Positions 51,316 to 59,338 of a stretch of DNA of 64,000 nt are shown piece after piece. The position numbers and the translations under genes were made by a program. Within the stretch, counting starts at the first letter, position 1, and each line of letters opens with the position of its first letter. This DNA comes from Brevibacterium limosum (lineage in GTDB: Bacteria > Actinomycetota > Actinomycetes > Actinomycetales > Brevibacteriaceae): the NCBI RefSeq assembly GCF_011617705.1, contig NZ_CP050154.1:2356001-2420000 (forward strand), read 5' to 3'. The notes beneath the pieces are model-generated. The model searched no databases. It saw only the letters and a program-made list of their open reading frames with translations, and had not been told where the DNA came from.

Positions 51316-52157
51316 GATCTGCCGTTCGCAGGCTTGTCCGCGGTGGAGACCTCGCCGTTCGGATTCGAGCCAGGTCCGATCGCGGCGACGACTTCGTCGA
51401 TGTCGTCGGTGAGGGTGAACATGCGCAGGTCTGCTTCGGTGATCGTTCCCGAGGCGAGGAGGGTATCGCGCATCCAATCGACGAGGCCCTGCCAATAGCC
51501 GGTGCCGAAGAGCACGATCGGGAATGAGGTGACCTTGCCGGTCTGGACCATGGTGAAGGCCTCGAACAGCTCATCCAGCGTGCCGAAGCCGCCGGGCATG
51601 ACGACGAAACCGCGCGAGTATTTGAGGAACATGGTCTTGCGGACGAAGAAGTAGCGGAAGTTCACGCCGAGTTCGACATGCTCGTTGAGACCGGTTTCGA
51701 AGGGCAGCTCGATGCCCAGACCGATGGACACTGCACCGCCCTCGCACGCACCGTGGTTGCCGGCCTCCATGATTCCGGGTCCCCCGCCGGTGATGATCGA
51801 ATTGCCGTTGTCTGCGAGGCGGCGGGCGATCTCCCGGGTGTCCGCATAGGCCTGAGTGCCGGCCTTCAGTCGGGCGGAGCCGAAGATCGACACGGCCGGT
51901 CCGATCTCGGCCAGAGAGCTGAAGCCTTCGACGAATTCGGCTTGGATCCGCATGACTCGCCACGGATCCTCGTGCACCCAGTCGGTGTCCGACTTCGATT
52001 CGAGGAGGCGTTGGTCCGTCGTCGTCGCCGGCACCTGGTCACCGCTCAGTCGTAGCGGCCCCTTGTTGTAGAAACCAGGGTCGACCGCCGGGTCGCCGGT
52101 CGAATCGTCTGTCGAATCGCCTGTCGAATCGTCTGTCGATCTGGCCATCTCGTTCAC
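51312..52157 (-). CDS. LOG-family protein (TIGR00730)
   Basis: A 281-residue protein of the lysine-decarboxylase-like LOG family. The signature PGGFGTLDELFEAF is present, with the partner segments FGSARLKAG and TGGGPGIMEAGNHGA. Enzymes of this family release adenine or ribose from nucleoside monophosphates such as cytokinin precursors; the lysine decarboxylase label is historic. The first ~25 residues are repetitive (STDDSTGDSTDDSTGDP) and probably disordered. The GTG start overlaps dapE as GTGA, and the stop overlaps folP2 in the same way. Confidence 0.88.
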   Translation of the reverse strand: MNEMARSTDDSTGDSTDDSTGDPAVDPGFYNKGPLRLSGDQVPATTTDQRLLESKSDTDWVHEDPWRVMRIQAEFVEGFSSLAEIGPAVSIFGSARLKAGTQAYADTREIARRLADNGNSIITGGGPGIMEAGNHGACEGGAVSIGLGIELPFETGLNEHVELGVNFRYFFVRKTMFLKYSRGFVVMPGGFGTLDELFEAFTMVQTGKVTSFPIVLFGTGYWQGLVDWMRDTLLASGTITEADLRMFTLTDDIDEVVAAIGPGSNPNGEVSTADKPANGRS

Positions 52158-53320
52158 CGGCCCTGGAGGTAGCTGCGCAGAGTTGCGGTGGCCTGTTCCA
52201 CCTCGGTGACTCTCACATGCTCATCCGACTTGTGGGCATACAGCGGATCGCCGGGACCGAAATTCACCGCCGGAACGCCGAGCGCGCTGAACCGGGACAC
52301 GTCGGTCCAGCCGAGCTTCGGAGCCGGGGACAGTCCGAGAGTGTCGATGAAGTCTTGGGCGATCGCCCTGTCGAGCCCGGGACGTGCGCCCTCGGCGGCA
52401 TCGGTGACGACGAGGTCGAATCCGTGGAAGAGCTCGCGCAGAAATCCTTCGGCCTCGGCCGCCGACTTGCTCGGGGCGAAGCGATAGTTCACGGACACGA
52501 CGCATTCGTCGGGCACGACGTTGCCGGCGACGCCCCCGCGGATGTTCACAGCGGAGAGGGATTCGCGGTAGTCGAGGCCGTCGACCGTGACGGTGCCCGT
52601 CTCGAACTCGGCGAGCCGGGTGAGCACCTCGGCGGCTGAGTGGATCGCGTTGACGCCCATGAAGGCGCGGGCCGAGTGGGCGCGCACACCGGTGGTGGTG
52701 ACGTCGACGCGGATGGTCCCGTTGCAGCCGCCTTCGACGGAGGCGTTCGAGGGTTCGCCGAGGATCGCGAAGTCACCGGCCAGCCAGTCCGGGTGGCTGC
52801 GGGAGACGCGGCCGAGCCCATTGAGCGAGGCATCGACTTCCTCGTGGTCGTAGAAGACCCAGCTGACATCGCGGTTCGGGGCGGACAGCGCGGCCGCCGT
52901 GGACAGCTGCATCGCCACTCCGGCCTTCATATCGCACGCCCCGCGGCCCCAGATGACCTCGTCGTCGGGGTAATCCGCCCCGGTCAGGTGAGTGCGCACG
53001 GGCGGGAGATTGTCTTCGACGGAGACGGTGTCGAGGTGGCCGGCGACGACGATGCGTTCGGCCAGGCCCAGGTGCGTGCGAGCGATGATGGTGTCGCCGT
53101 CGCGGAGGATCTCCAGGTCCGGTCCCGGGCCCGCGCTGATCCTCTCGAGCACGTCGACGACGGCATCGGCCAGTGTTGTCTCGTTCCCGGACACGGATTC
53201 GACGGCGCACAGGCGACCGGTGAGTTCGCCCGGGTCGCCCAGTGCGGCGAACAGGTACTCACCGAGGTCTCCGGTGGGTGCGAATATGGCATCAGTCTCA
53301 GCAGATGGATCGACAGTCAT
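52154..53320 (-). CDS. dapE: Succinyl-diaminopimelate desuccinylase
   Basis: A 388-residue M20-family metalloenzyme that removes succinate from N-succinyl-L,L-diaminopimelate, in the lysine and peptidoglycan pathway. Metal ligands are in AGHLDTVS (H, D), WGRGACDMKAGVA, YDHEEVDASLNG (EE) and YAHKSDEHV. The ATG at 53320 has TAGGCT seven bases upstream and is only 41 bp from the divergent dapD start. It opens a coupled operon with the LOG and folP2-type genes. Mycobacteria have the same dapD/dapE-LOG-folP2 grouping (Rv1201c-Rv1207). Confidence 0.9.
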   Translation of the reverse strand: MTVDPSAETDAIFAPTGDLGEYLFAALGDPGELTGRLCAVESVSGNETTLADAVVDVLERISAGPGPDLEILRDGDTIIARTHLGLAERIVVAGHLDTVSVEDNLPPVRTHLTGADYPDDEVIWGRGACDMKAGVAMQLSTAAALSAPNRDVSWVFYDHEEVDASLNGLGRVSRSHPDWLAGDFAILGEPSNASVEGGCNGTIRVDVTTTGVRAHSARAFMGVNAIHSAAEVLTRLAEFETGTVTVDGLDYRESLSAVNIRGGVAGNVVPDECVVSVNYRFAPSKSAAEAEGFLRELFHGFDLVVTDAAEGARPGLDRAIAQDFIDTLGLSPAPKLGWTDVSRFSALGVPAVNFGPGDPLYAHKSDEHVRVTEVEQATATLRSYLQGR

Positions 53321-53327
53321 GTCTCTT

Positions 53328-53333
53328 AGCCTA
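53328..53333 (-). promoter_or_regulatory. -10 element of dapE, leaderless type
   Basis: TAGGCT on the minus strand, seven bases before the ATG at 53320. It is the same hexamer as for dapD on the other strand. Confidence 0.5.
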
Positions 53334-53349
53334 GTACGGCGCCACCGTC

Positions 53350-53355
53350 TAGGCT
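53350..53355 (+). promoter_or_regulatory. -10 element of dapD, leaderless type
   Basis: TAGGCT, six bases before the ATG at 53362. It lies 16 bp from the divergent dapE -10. Confidence 0.5.
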
Positions 53356-53361
53356 TGAGGC

Positions 53362-54306
53362 ATGACAGAACGCATTGTTTCCGCACGTGGACTCGCCACG
53401 ATTCATTCCGACACCGTCCTCTCTGTTTGGTACCCCGCGCTGAGCACCGGTGATACCCATGACACCGCCGAGGAGGCCGCCACCGCCCGCGCCGTCGACG
53501 ATGGCCTCAACGCTCTGGTGGGCACCGATGAGGCTCGCGGCACTCACTCCGAGGTCGTCACCACCACGATCGATCTGGACGCCGGCCCCGCCTCGGCGGC
53601 CGATGCCTACCTGCGTCTGCACGCCCTGTCCCACCGCGTCGTGGCCCCGAACGATGTCAACCTCGACGGCATCTTCGGTCATATCGCCAATGTCGTGTGG
53701 ACGTCCTTCGGCGCCTGTTCGCCCGAGGACTTCGAGGCCACCCGCGCGAAGCTTCTCGGTCGTGGACCCGTCGCCGTCTACGGACTCGACAAGTTCCCGC
53801 GAATGACGGACTTCGTCATCCCCTCCGGCGTGCGCATCGCCGATGCCGACCGTGTCCGCCTCGGCGCTCACCTGGCACCGGGCACAACGGTCATGCACGA
53901 AGGCTTCGTGAACTTCAACGCCGGCACGCTCGGCTCGGCCATGGTCGAAGGACGCGTCTCCCAAGGCGTCGTCGTCGGTGACGGATCGGATATCGGCGGC
54001 GGAGCCTCGATCATGGGCACGCTCTCCGGCGGCGGCACGCACCGCATCTCCATCGGCGCGGGCAGCCTGCTCGGCGCGAATGCCGGAGTCGGCATCTCCA
54101 TCGGTGACGACTGCATCGTCGAGGCCGGCCTCTACATCACTGCCGGCACCCGTGTGACGGTCCCCGGCGAAGACGATGTCGTGGTCAAGGCCGCCGAGCT
54201 CAGCGGGAAGAACAACATCCTCTTCCGCCGCAATTCGGTGACCGGCACCGTCGAGGCGATCGCCCGCGACTCCAAGGGCATCGCGCTCAACCCCGACCTG
54301 CACTGA
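53362..54306 (+). CDS. dapD: Tetrahydrodipicolinate N-succinyltransferase
   Basis: A 314-residue enzyme of the actinobacterial DapD group. An N-terminal domain ([33 protein letters not shown]) is followed by a left-handed beta-helix with repeating short hexapeptide turns ([45 protein letters not shown]). It uses succinyl-CoA to acylate tetrahydrodipicolinate, just before the DapC step encoded at 56.6 kb. It diverges from dapE across 41 bp and is followed by a strong hairpin. Confidence 0.92.
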   Translation: MTERIVSARGLATIHSDTVLSVWYPALSTGDTHDTAEEAATARAVDDGLNALVGTDEARGTHSEVVTTTIDLDAGPASAADAYLRLHALSHRVVAPNDVNLDGIFGHIANVVWTSFGACSPEDFEATRAKLLGRGPVAVYGLDKFPRMTDFVIPSGVRIADADRVRLGAHLAPGTTVMHEGFVNFNAGTLGSAMVEGRVSQGVVVGDGSDIGGGASIMGTLSGGGTHRISIGAGSLLGANAGVGISIGDDCIVEAGLYITAGTRVTVPGEDDVVVKAAELSGKNNILFRRNSVTGTVEAIARDSKGIALNPDLH

Positions 54307-54387
54307 CCCGCGGGCCAGCCGTGCGCTGCGCGATTGCGGATCGGCGATGACGACTGGGCCCGAGCGGAAACACCTGTGCCGAATCAC

Positions 54388-54422
54388 TGAGGGCGCGTTC
54401 ACATCACGTGGACGCGCCCTCA
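54388..54422 (+). terminator. Terminator of dapD
   Basis: A 15-bp stem with one wobble pair around the loop ATCAC, arms TGAGGGCGCGTTCAC and GTGGACGCGCCCTCA, 82 bp past the stop codon. It runs directly into the 28-bp repeat array. Confidence 0.7.
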
Positions 54423-54505
54423 GCGCATTCACCTCCCCGCCGGCACCACAGCGCATTCACCTCCCCGCCCCGCCCTCAGCGCATTCACCTCCCCGCCGCG
54501 CAGGC
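54422..54505 (+). repeat. Three tandem units of 28 bp
   Basis: Units start at 54422, 54450 and 54478, exactly 28 bp apart. Each has an identical 20-bp core beginning AGCGCATTCACC and ending CCCCGCC, followed by eight bases that differ. It is in a non-coding region; expansion by slippage or unequal exchange is the simplest origin. Confidence 0.75.
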
Positions 54506-54580
54506 ACCCACATCCGACATGCTTCGCGACACGACACCCTCCTAGCATCAATACACCTCGTGACTTCCACAACGCCCCGC

Positions 54581-54648
54581 TCCTGCCGGAGGTTATGGCA
54601 CGAAAGGTGAGGGGTGCTCAGGCAGTTGTATGAAAAGCCGCCAGCGGT
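54581..54648 (+). repeat. 68-bp imperfect direct repeat, copy A
   Basis: Aligns without gaps to 54755-54822 with about 51 of 68 bases identical. It starts TCCTGCCGGAGG and ends GCCGCCAGCGGT. It lies in the dapD-gltA intergenic region. Confidence 0.6.
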
Positions 54649-54754
54649 GAGGGATGCCGGCACACGAGACAAGCCGCTCGCACGCCGCGTTTCGGCGGCC
54701 CCAACCTGCATCCCTCACCCGCAACAGGCTTAACATACAGGCTTAACATACTGG

Positions 54755-54822
54755 TCCTGCAGGAGGATCTGCCGCTGAAGGTGAAGGATGCGCAGGTGCC
54801 TGTAGGAGAAGCCGCCAGCAGT
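54755..54822 (+). repeat. 68-bp imperfect direct repeat, copy B
   Basis: Starts TCCTGCAGGAGG and ends GCCGCCAGCAGT, 174 bp from copy A. Differences in the TAGGFSY part of the minus-strand frame are at third codon positions (TTT/TTC, TCA/TCC). Confidence 0.6.
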
Positions 54823-54902
54823 GCAGACAACCGGGAACGGTAGGACGCGTCTGAAGCGGTGAGGAAGGCTGCGAGAGGAAGGTGGGACGCGATGAGTGAA
54901 TG

Positions 54903-54945
54903 CGCAACGGCGCCGGACAGACGATTCTGCTCCGACGCCGTTGCG
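54903..54945 (-). terminator. Hairpin downstream of citrate synthase
   Basis: CGCAACGGCGCCGGA pairs with TCCGACGCCGTTGCG (one mismatch), with a 13-base loop, 74 bp past the end of the minus-strand gltA gene. Confidence 0.6.
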
Positions 54946-55018
54946 TCTGCCGCGGCAACCCTTGTGCCGTGGCGGCACTCAGCCGTCTGCGGTGACGCGG
55001 ACTTCTGAGTTCCGGGAC

Positions 55019-56302
55019 TCAGCGTTCGCTGATGTCCTTGTAGTCGCGGTTGTAGGCGCCGGTGTAGATCTGGCGCGGACGACCGATCTTGGTCTCGGGA
55101 TCCTTGATCATTTCACGCCACTGAGCGATCCAGCCGGGCAGACGGCCGACCGAGAACAGCACGGTGAACATGTTCGTCGGGAATCCGAGAGCCTTGTAGA
55201 TGAGCCCCGTATAGAAGTCGACGTTCGGGTAGAGCTTGCGCTCGACGAAGTAGTCGTCGGCCAGTGCGATCTCTTCGAGCTGCTGAGCCAGTTCGAGCAG
55301 CGGGTCGCCGCCGGAACGGGCGAGGACCTCATCGGCGGTCTTCTTGATGATCTTCGCGCGCGGATCGTAGTTCTTGTACACGCGGTGACCGAAGCCCATC
55401 AGACGGACGCCGTCTTCCTTGTTCTTCACGCGCTCCATGAACTTCTTCGGTCCGTCGTCGGATGCCGAGATCTGCTCGAGCATCTCGAGGACGGCGGAGT
55501 TCGCGCCGCCGTGCAGGGGTCCGGCCAAGGCGTTGACGCCGGCCGAGATCGACTGGAACACATTGGCCTGCGAGGAGCCGACGAGACGAACCGTCGAAGT
55601 CGAGCAGTTCTGCTCGTGATCGGCATGGAGGATGAACAGCTGATCCATGGCCTTGACCGCCAGCGGATCCGGCTCGTATTCCTCAGCGGGAACGCCGAAG
55701 TTCACACGCAGGAAGTTCTCCACGAGGCTGAGCGAGTTATCCGGGTGGATGACCGGCAGCCCCATGTTCTTCCGGTGCGCGAGAGCGGCGATGGTCGGCA
55801 TCTTCGCGAGCAGGCGGAACGAGGAAGTGTCGATCTGCCCTTCGTCAAAGACATCGAGGTCATCTTGGTAGAACGTCGACAAAGCCGCGACGGCAGCTGC
55901 AACCATAGGCATCGGATGAGCGTCGTACGGGAACGCGCGGAAGAAGCGTCGCAGGTCCTCGTGGACGATGGTGTGTCCGCGCAGGCGGGCGTCGAACGCG
56001 TCGAACTGCTCCTGAGTCGGCAGCTCACCGTAGATGAGGAGGTAGCAGACTTCAACGAAGTTGGACTGTTCGGCGAGCTGTTCGATCGGGTATCCGCGGT
56101 ACTGCAGAACGCCCTCGTCACCATCGATGTAGGTGATGGACGACGAGGTGGTCGCGGTGTTGGCAAACCCTGGATCGTATGTGACCGCGCCGGTCTCTTT
56201 CAGCAGAGAACCGATACGGTATCCGTTGTTGCCCGCTGTCGCTGACACCTCGGGCAGTGTCAGCTCCGTATCAGCGATCCTGAGGTTCGCCTCCGAAGTC
56301 AT
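55019..56302 (-). CDS. gltA: Citrate synthase
   Basis: A 427-residue type II citrate synthase, condensing oxaloacetate and acetyl-CoA in the TCA cycle. Active-site regions are HADHEQNCSTSTVRLVGSS (with catalytic His), GPLHGGANSAVLEML, and MGFGHRVYKNYDPRA; the late catalytic Asp lies in LYPNVDFYTGLIY. GAGGAGATCG precedes the ATG, so it is translated from a leadered message. The upstream 250 bp hold the promoter; I see no firm operator there. Confidence 0.95.
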   Translation of the reverse strand: MTSEANLRIADTELTLPEVSATAGNNGYRIGSLLKETGAVTYDPGFANTATTSSSITYIDGDEGVLQYRGYPIEQLAEQSNFVEVCYLLIYGELPTQEQFDAFDARLRGHTIVHEDLRRFFRAFPYDAHPMPMVAAAVAALSTFYQDDLDVFDEGQIDTSSFRLLAKMPTIAALAHRKNMGLPVIHPDNSLSLVENFLRVNFGVPAEEYEPDPLAVKAMDQLFILHADHEQNCSTSTVRLVGSSQANVFQSISAGVNALAGPLHGGANSAVLEMLEQISASDDGPKKFMERVKNKEDGVRLMGFGHRVYKNYDPRAKIIKKTADEVLARSGGDPLLELAQQLEEIALADDYFVERKLYPNVDFYTGLIYKALGFPTNMFTVLFSVGRLPGWIAQWREMIKDPETKIGRPRQIYTGAYNRDYKDISER

Positions 56303-56551
56303 TCGATCTCCTCACCGTTGATCGACCTCAAGAACTTCCTGAGGTGTCTTGCACAGTTCTTTCAAAGACTACCGACAACTGCGGGAATCAGAAAATCACT
56401 GCACCCTTCATTTACCGGCCAGTAATGCCTCTGATGTGGGAAGATACCGACTTTTTTGTCCTGCATGAAGTCTTAGCGGGAGCTTAGCGGACGCTCGGAA
56501 ACCATCGGATTCCTCGTGCGAAGTTCCATCGACTCCCGGGCGAAGGTCCGT
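56303..56551. other. Intergenic region upstream of citrate synthase
   Basis: About 250 bp between dapC and gltA with lower GC, including a stretch of T at 56450-56460. It probably contains the gltA promoter, which would read leftward. No RNA gene or clear operator is seen. Confidence 0.4.
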
Positions 56552-57670
56552 CTACGCGCCGGCTCGCAGACGTTCGGCCGCGGCCTGAATGCGTTCGTCG
56601 GCTACGGTCAGCGCAATCCGCACATGATCGGCAGCCGCCGCTCCGTAGAACTCGCCGGGACCTGCGACGATGCCGAGTTCGGCGAGGTCTGCCAGGGAGT
56701 CCCAGCAGTTCTTGTCCGCGGTCGACCACAGGTAGAGACCGGCGGTCGAATGGTCGATGCGGAATCCGAAGTCTTCGAGTCCGGCTCGCAGCCGGACACG
56801 CCGTGACCGGTAGGTCTCCTTCTGTGCCACCACATGCTCGGTGTCGCGCAGGCCGGCGACCATGGCTTCCTGGATCGGGAAGGGCACGATCATACCCGCG
56901 TGCTTACGAGTTCGGGTGAGATCGGAGATGAGCTCGGCATCACCGGTGACGAACGCCGCCCGATAGCCGGCGAGGTTCGACTGCTTCGACATCGAATACA
57001 CGCTGAGCACGCCCGCATAGGATTCCCCCGCGGCCGAGAGCACACTCGGCGCCGGTTCATCGGACTTCCAGTTGAGCAGTCCGTAGCATTCGTCCGAGGC
57101 GACGACGACTCCGGCGGCACGAGCACGGCGGACCACCTCGGCGAGGGTGTCGACACCGAGGACCTCGCCCGTCGGGTTGCTCGGAGTGTTGATCCACAGC
57201 AGCCCCACGCCCTCCAACGAGGCTCCGTCGACGATCTGCGCGGCGTCGATGCGACGGCATTCGACTCCGGCGATCGTCGCACCCATCTCATAGGTCGGGT
57301 AGGCGGCTGACGGACAGGCGACGACCAGGCCGCGCTCACGCAGGCCCAGCAGCGTCGGCAGCCACGCCACGAGCTCCTTCGAGCCCACGGTCGGCAGAAC
57401 CTCGGTCGCGGGGTCGAGCTGTACCGAATGCCAGTTCTCGTACCACCACGCAATTGCTTCGCGCAGCTGCAGGGTCCCGGCAGTCGTCGGATACCCGTGG
57501 GCGTCTCCGGCCTCGGCCAGTGCACGACGGATCACCTCGGGGGTGGGGTCGACGGGAGTGCCGATGGAGAGGTCACACATTCCGTCGGGATGCTCGGCGG
57601 CCCGGCGACGGAATTCGGTGAGCCGGTCCCACGGGTAGTCCGGCAGGTTGAGTCCGAAAGAGTTCGTCAT
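56552..57670 (-). CDS. dapC: N-succinyldiaminopimelate aminotransferase
   Basis: A 372-residue fold-type I PLP aminotransferase. SVYSMSKQSNLAGYR contains the PLP-binding Lys. NTPSNPTGEVLG and SDECYGLLNWK show the expected N and D/Y residues, and RIALTVADERI lies near the end. It converts N-succinyl-2-amino-6-ketopimelate with glutamate to N-succinyl-diaminopimelate, between DapD and DapE in the pathway. It starts 3 bp after the ferredoxin stop codon, the same fdxA-dapC order as in mycobacteria (Rv1177-Rv1178). Confidence in the exact substrate comes mainly from this order and the nearby dapD/dapE. Confidence 0.88.
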   Translation of the reverse strand: MTNSFGLNLPDYPWDRLTEFRRRAAEHPDGMCDLSIGTPVDPTPEVIRRALAEAGDAHGYPTTAGTLQLREAIAWWYENWHSVQLDPATEVLPTVGSKELVAWLPTLLGLRERGLVVACPSAAYPTYEMGATIAGVECRRIDAAQIVDGASLEGVGLLWINTPSNPTGEVLGVDTLAEVVRRARAAGVVVASDECYGLLNWKSDEPAPSVLSAAGESYAGVLSVYSMSKQSNLAGYRAAFVTGDAELISDLTRTRKHAGMIVPFPIQEAMVAGLRDTEHVVAQKETYRSRRVRLRAGLEDFGFRIDHSTAGLYLWSTADKNCWDSLADLAELGIVAGPGEFYGAAAADHVRIALTVADERIQAAAERLRAGA

Positions 57671-57673
57671 CGT

Positions 57674-58000
57674 TCAGTCGTCGTGGTTCTGCGGCGGCAG
57701 GGCGGCGATGATCGGATGGTCCTTGCCGGTGTTGCCGAGCTTCGCCGCGCCTCCGGGCGAACCGAGGTCGTCGAAAAATTCGACATTGGCCTTGTAGTAC
57801 TCTTCCCATTCGTCGGGCACATCGTCTTCATAGAAGATGGCCTCGACGGGGCACACGGGTTCGCACGCACCGCAGTCGACGCATTCGTCGGGATGGATGT
57901 AGAGGCTGCGTTCGCCCTCGTAGATGCAGTCGACGGGGCATTCGTCGATGCAGGCCTTGTCCTTGAGGTCGACACAGGGCTGGGCAATGATGTACGTCAC
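57674..58000 (-). CDS. fdxA: Ferredoxin (3Fe-4S/4Fe-4S type)
   Basis: A 108-residue bacterial ferredoxin. CVDLKDKACIDECPVDCIYEG and DECVDCGACEPVCPVEAIFYE provide seven or eight cluster ligands, with the N-terminal spacing typical of a 7Fe protein. It carries electrons in the cytosol, probably to a cytochrome P450 or other reductase. The GTG start has GAGGAG about ten bases upstream. It leads a two-gene operon with dapC. Confidence 0.92.
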   Translation of the reverse strand: MTYIIAQPCVDLKDKACIDECPVDCIYEGERSLYIHPDECVDCGACEPVCPVEAIFYEDDVPDEWEEYYKANVEFFDDLGSPGGAAKLGNTGKDHPIIAALPPQNHDD

Positions 58001-58190
58001 TGGACTGACTCCTCGAAAGACTCACAGATGGTGCGCATATAGACTCCACAATACGCCTTCGCCCGATTCCCGTGACCACCGGTGTCAGGTGATTCACATT
58101 GCATCTGACATCCCCGCTCACGCCTGCGCCCCGGCGGGACCGCCGTGTCATAGGGTGGGAGGGCATCATTTTCGCGGAGGAAGGCCAGAA

Positions 58191-59276
58191 GTGGACGATC
58201 TGCAGCCCGGCAGACGAGTGGTCGTGCGGTATTCGCTCAACCCCGGTGACACCCATTCGACGTCCGATGCCCTCGGCGTCGTCACAGCCGTCGACGAGGC
58301 GGGGCTCGAGATCGATACGAAGCGCGGGCCCTTGCGCATCGCTCGCGACCAGATCCTCCTCGTCCACGAGGTGCCGCCGGCTCCGACGAAGGCCGGACGC
58401 ACCCACGAGATCGTCTCCGTCGTGGATCTGCGACGCATCTCCGCGTCCGCCTGGCTTCCCCACGATGTGTCCTGGCTGCACGTGGAGAACCTGCGCAACG
58501 AAGGCACCGAGGCGGCCGCCCAGGTCAGCCTGCTGCAGAAGGGCTGGCTGCTGCGCAGTTCGGAATCCGCGACCCGCCGGGCCAATTCCTGTCTGCCGGT
58601 GACCGATTCCGGTCTGGGCTGGGAACAGGGACTCGACGCCGTCGAGGCATGGTATCGGGCTCGAGGCAGGCCCAGCCGCATCCAGATCTACTCCGCCGAC
58701 GATTCCTCAGCGCTGGCGCCCGAATGCGAAGGGCTCGCTCCCCTCCTCTCGGCTCGCGGCTACACACCCTCCGAGGCGGTCCTCCTGCTCACCGGTGCCA
58801 CCGCTGAGGCGGCCGGCGGTGTGTCCTCCCCCGCCGAGGCGGCCGCGCCCGGCCTGATCATCGACGTCTCCGATGCGCCGACCGATGAGCATTTCGCCGC
58901 GTGGACGTCCCAGCGCAGCCCCGGTGACGAACCGGGAGCGGAAGGGGCGTTCCGCACGCTCATCGAAGCCGATCAGCCGTGTGAGTTCGTCACCGCCTAT
59001 GCTCAGCATCCCGATGGGTCTCGGTCGATGGTGGCGGCCTGCCGAGTGGTCGAGCGCAGCAAATGGGGTGTCATCACCAACCTCATCACTCGCCCTGATC
59101 TCCGCCGACGAGGCGCCGGACGGTCGGTGGCCGGTGCCGCGGCAGCGCTGCTCGCTCAGCGCGGAGTCCGGTCCTACCTCGTCGACATCGAGTCGAGCAA
59201 TGAAGCGTCGGTGAACCTCTTCGCCTCTCTCGGGGCGACCGTGCGTCACCGGTCCTGGTACGCCGAAGCAGACTGA
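58191..59276 (+). CDS. GNAT-family acetyltransferase with N-terminal regulatory part
   Basis: A 361-residue protein. The first ~70 residues look like a small beta-barrel (RVVVRYSLNPGDTHSTSDALGVV...VDEAGLEIDTKRGPLRI). The C-terminal GNAT domain has motif A in RPDLRRRGAGRSVAGAAAALL and the late IESSNEASVNLFASLGATVRHRSWY. It transfers an acetyl group from acetyl-CoA to an unknown amine; mycobacteria have a similar two-part protein (Rv0428c-like). The GTG at 58191 has GGAGGAAGG five to eight bases upstream, which settles the start; in-frame codons before it overlap the ferredoxin promoter. Confidence 0.83.
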   Translation: MDDLQPGRRVVVRYSLNPGDTHSTSDALGVVTAVDEAGLEIDTKRGPLRIARDQILLVHEVPPAPTKAGRTHEIVSVVDLRRISASAWLPHDVSWLHVENLRNEGTEAAAQVSLLQKGWLLRSSESATRRANSCLPVTDSGLGWEQGLDAVEAWYRARGRPSRIQIYSADDSSALAPECEGLAPLLSARGYTPSEAVLLLTGATAEAAGGVSSPAEAAAPGLIIDVSDAPTDEHFAAWTSQRSPGDEPGAEGAFRTLIEADQPCEFVTAYAQHPDGSRSMVAACRVVERSKWGVITNLITRPDLRRRGAGRSVAGAAAALLAQRGVRSYLVDIESSNEASVNLFASLGATVRHRSWYAEAD

Positions 59277-59338
59277 GTGGCCGGGATCGGCCGCGGGCTG
59301 CGGCGAAACGGCTCAGAGTGAGGCAGACTCGTACAGGC

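Larger units (their letters stand above)
54506..54902. other. Repeat-rich intergenic DNA without a supported gene
   Basis: A 400-bp part of the dapD-gltA gap. It contains a 68-bp direct repeat (54581-54648 and 54755-54822), an inverted repeat (54646-54657 with 54708-54719) and a 13-bp tandem duplication of ACAGGCTTAACAT at 54724-54749. Minus-strand frames across it give peptides (TAGGFSY in both copies of the 68-bp repeat) but no known family. A structured RNA or a small repetitive peptide gene cannot be excluded. Confidence 0.5.

Noticed and set aside
54422-54505. Three regularly spaced repeats resembling a short CRISPR array
   Set aside because: The spacers are only eight bases long, far shorter than any CRISPR spacer, and there are no cas genes in the window.
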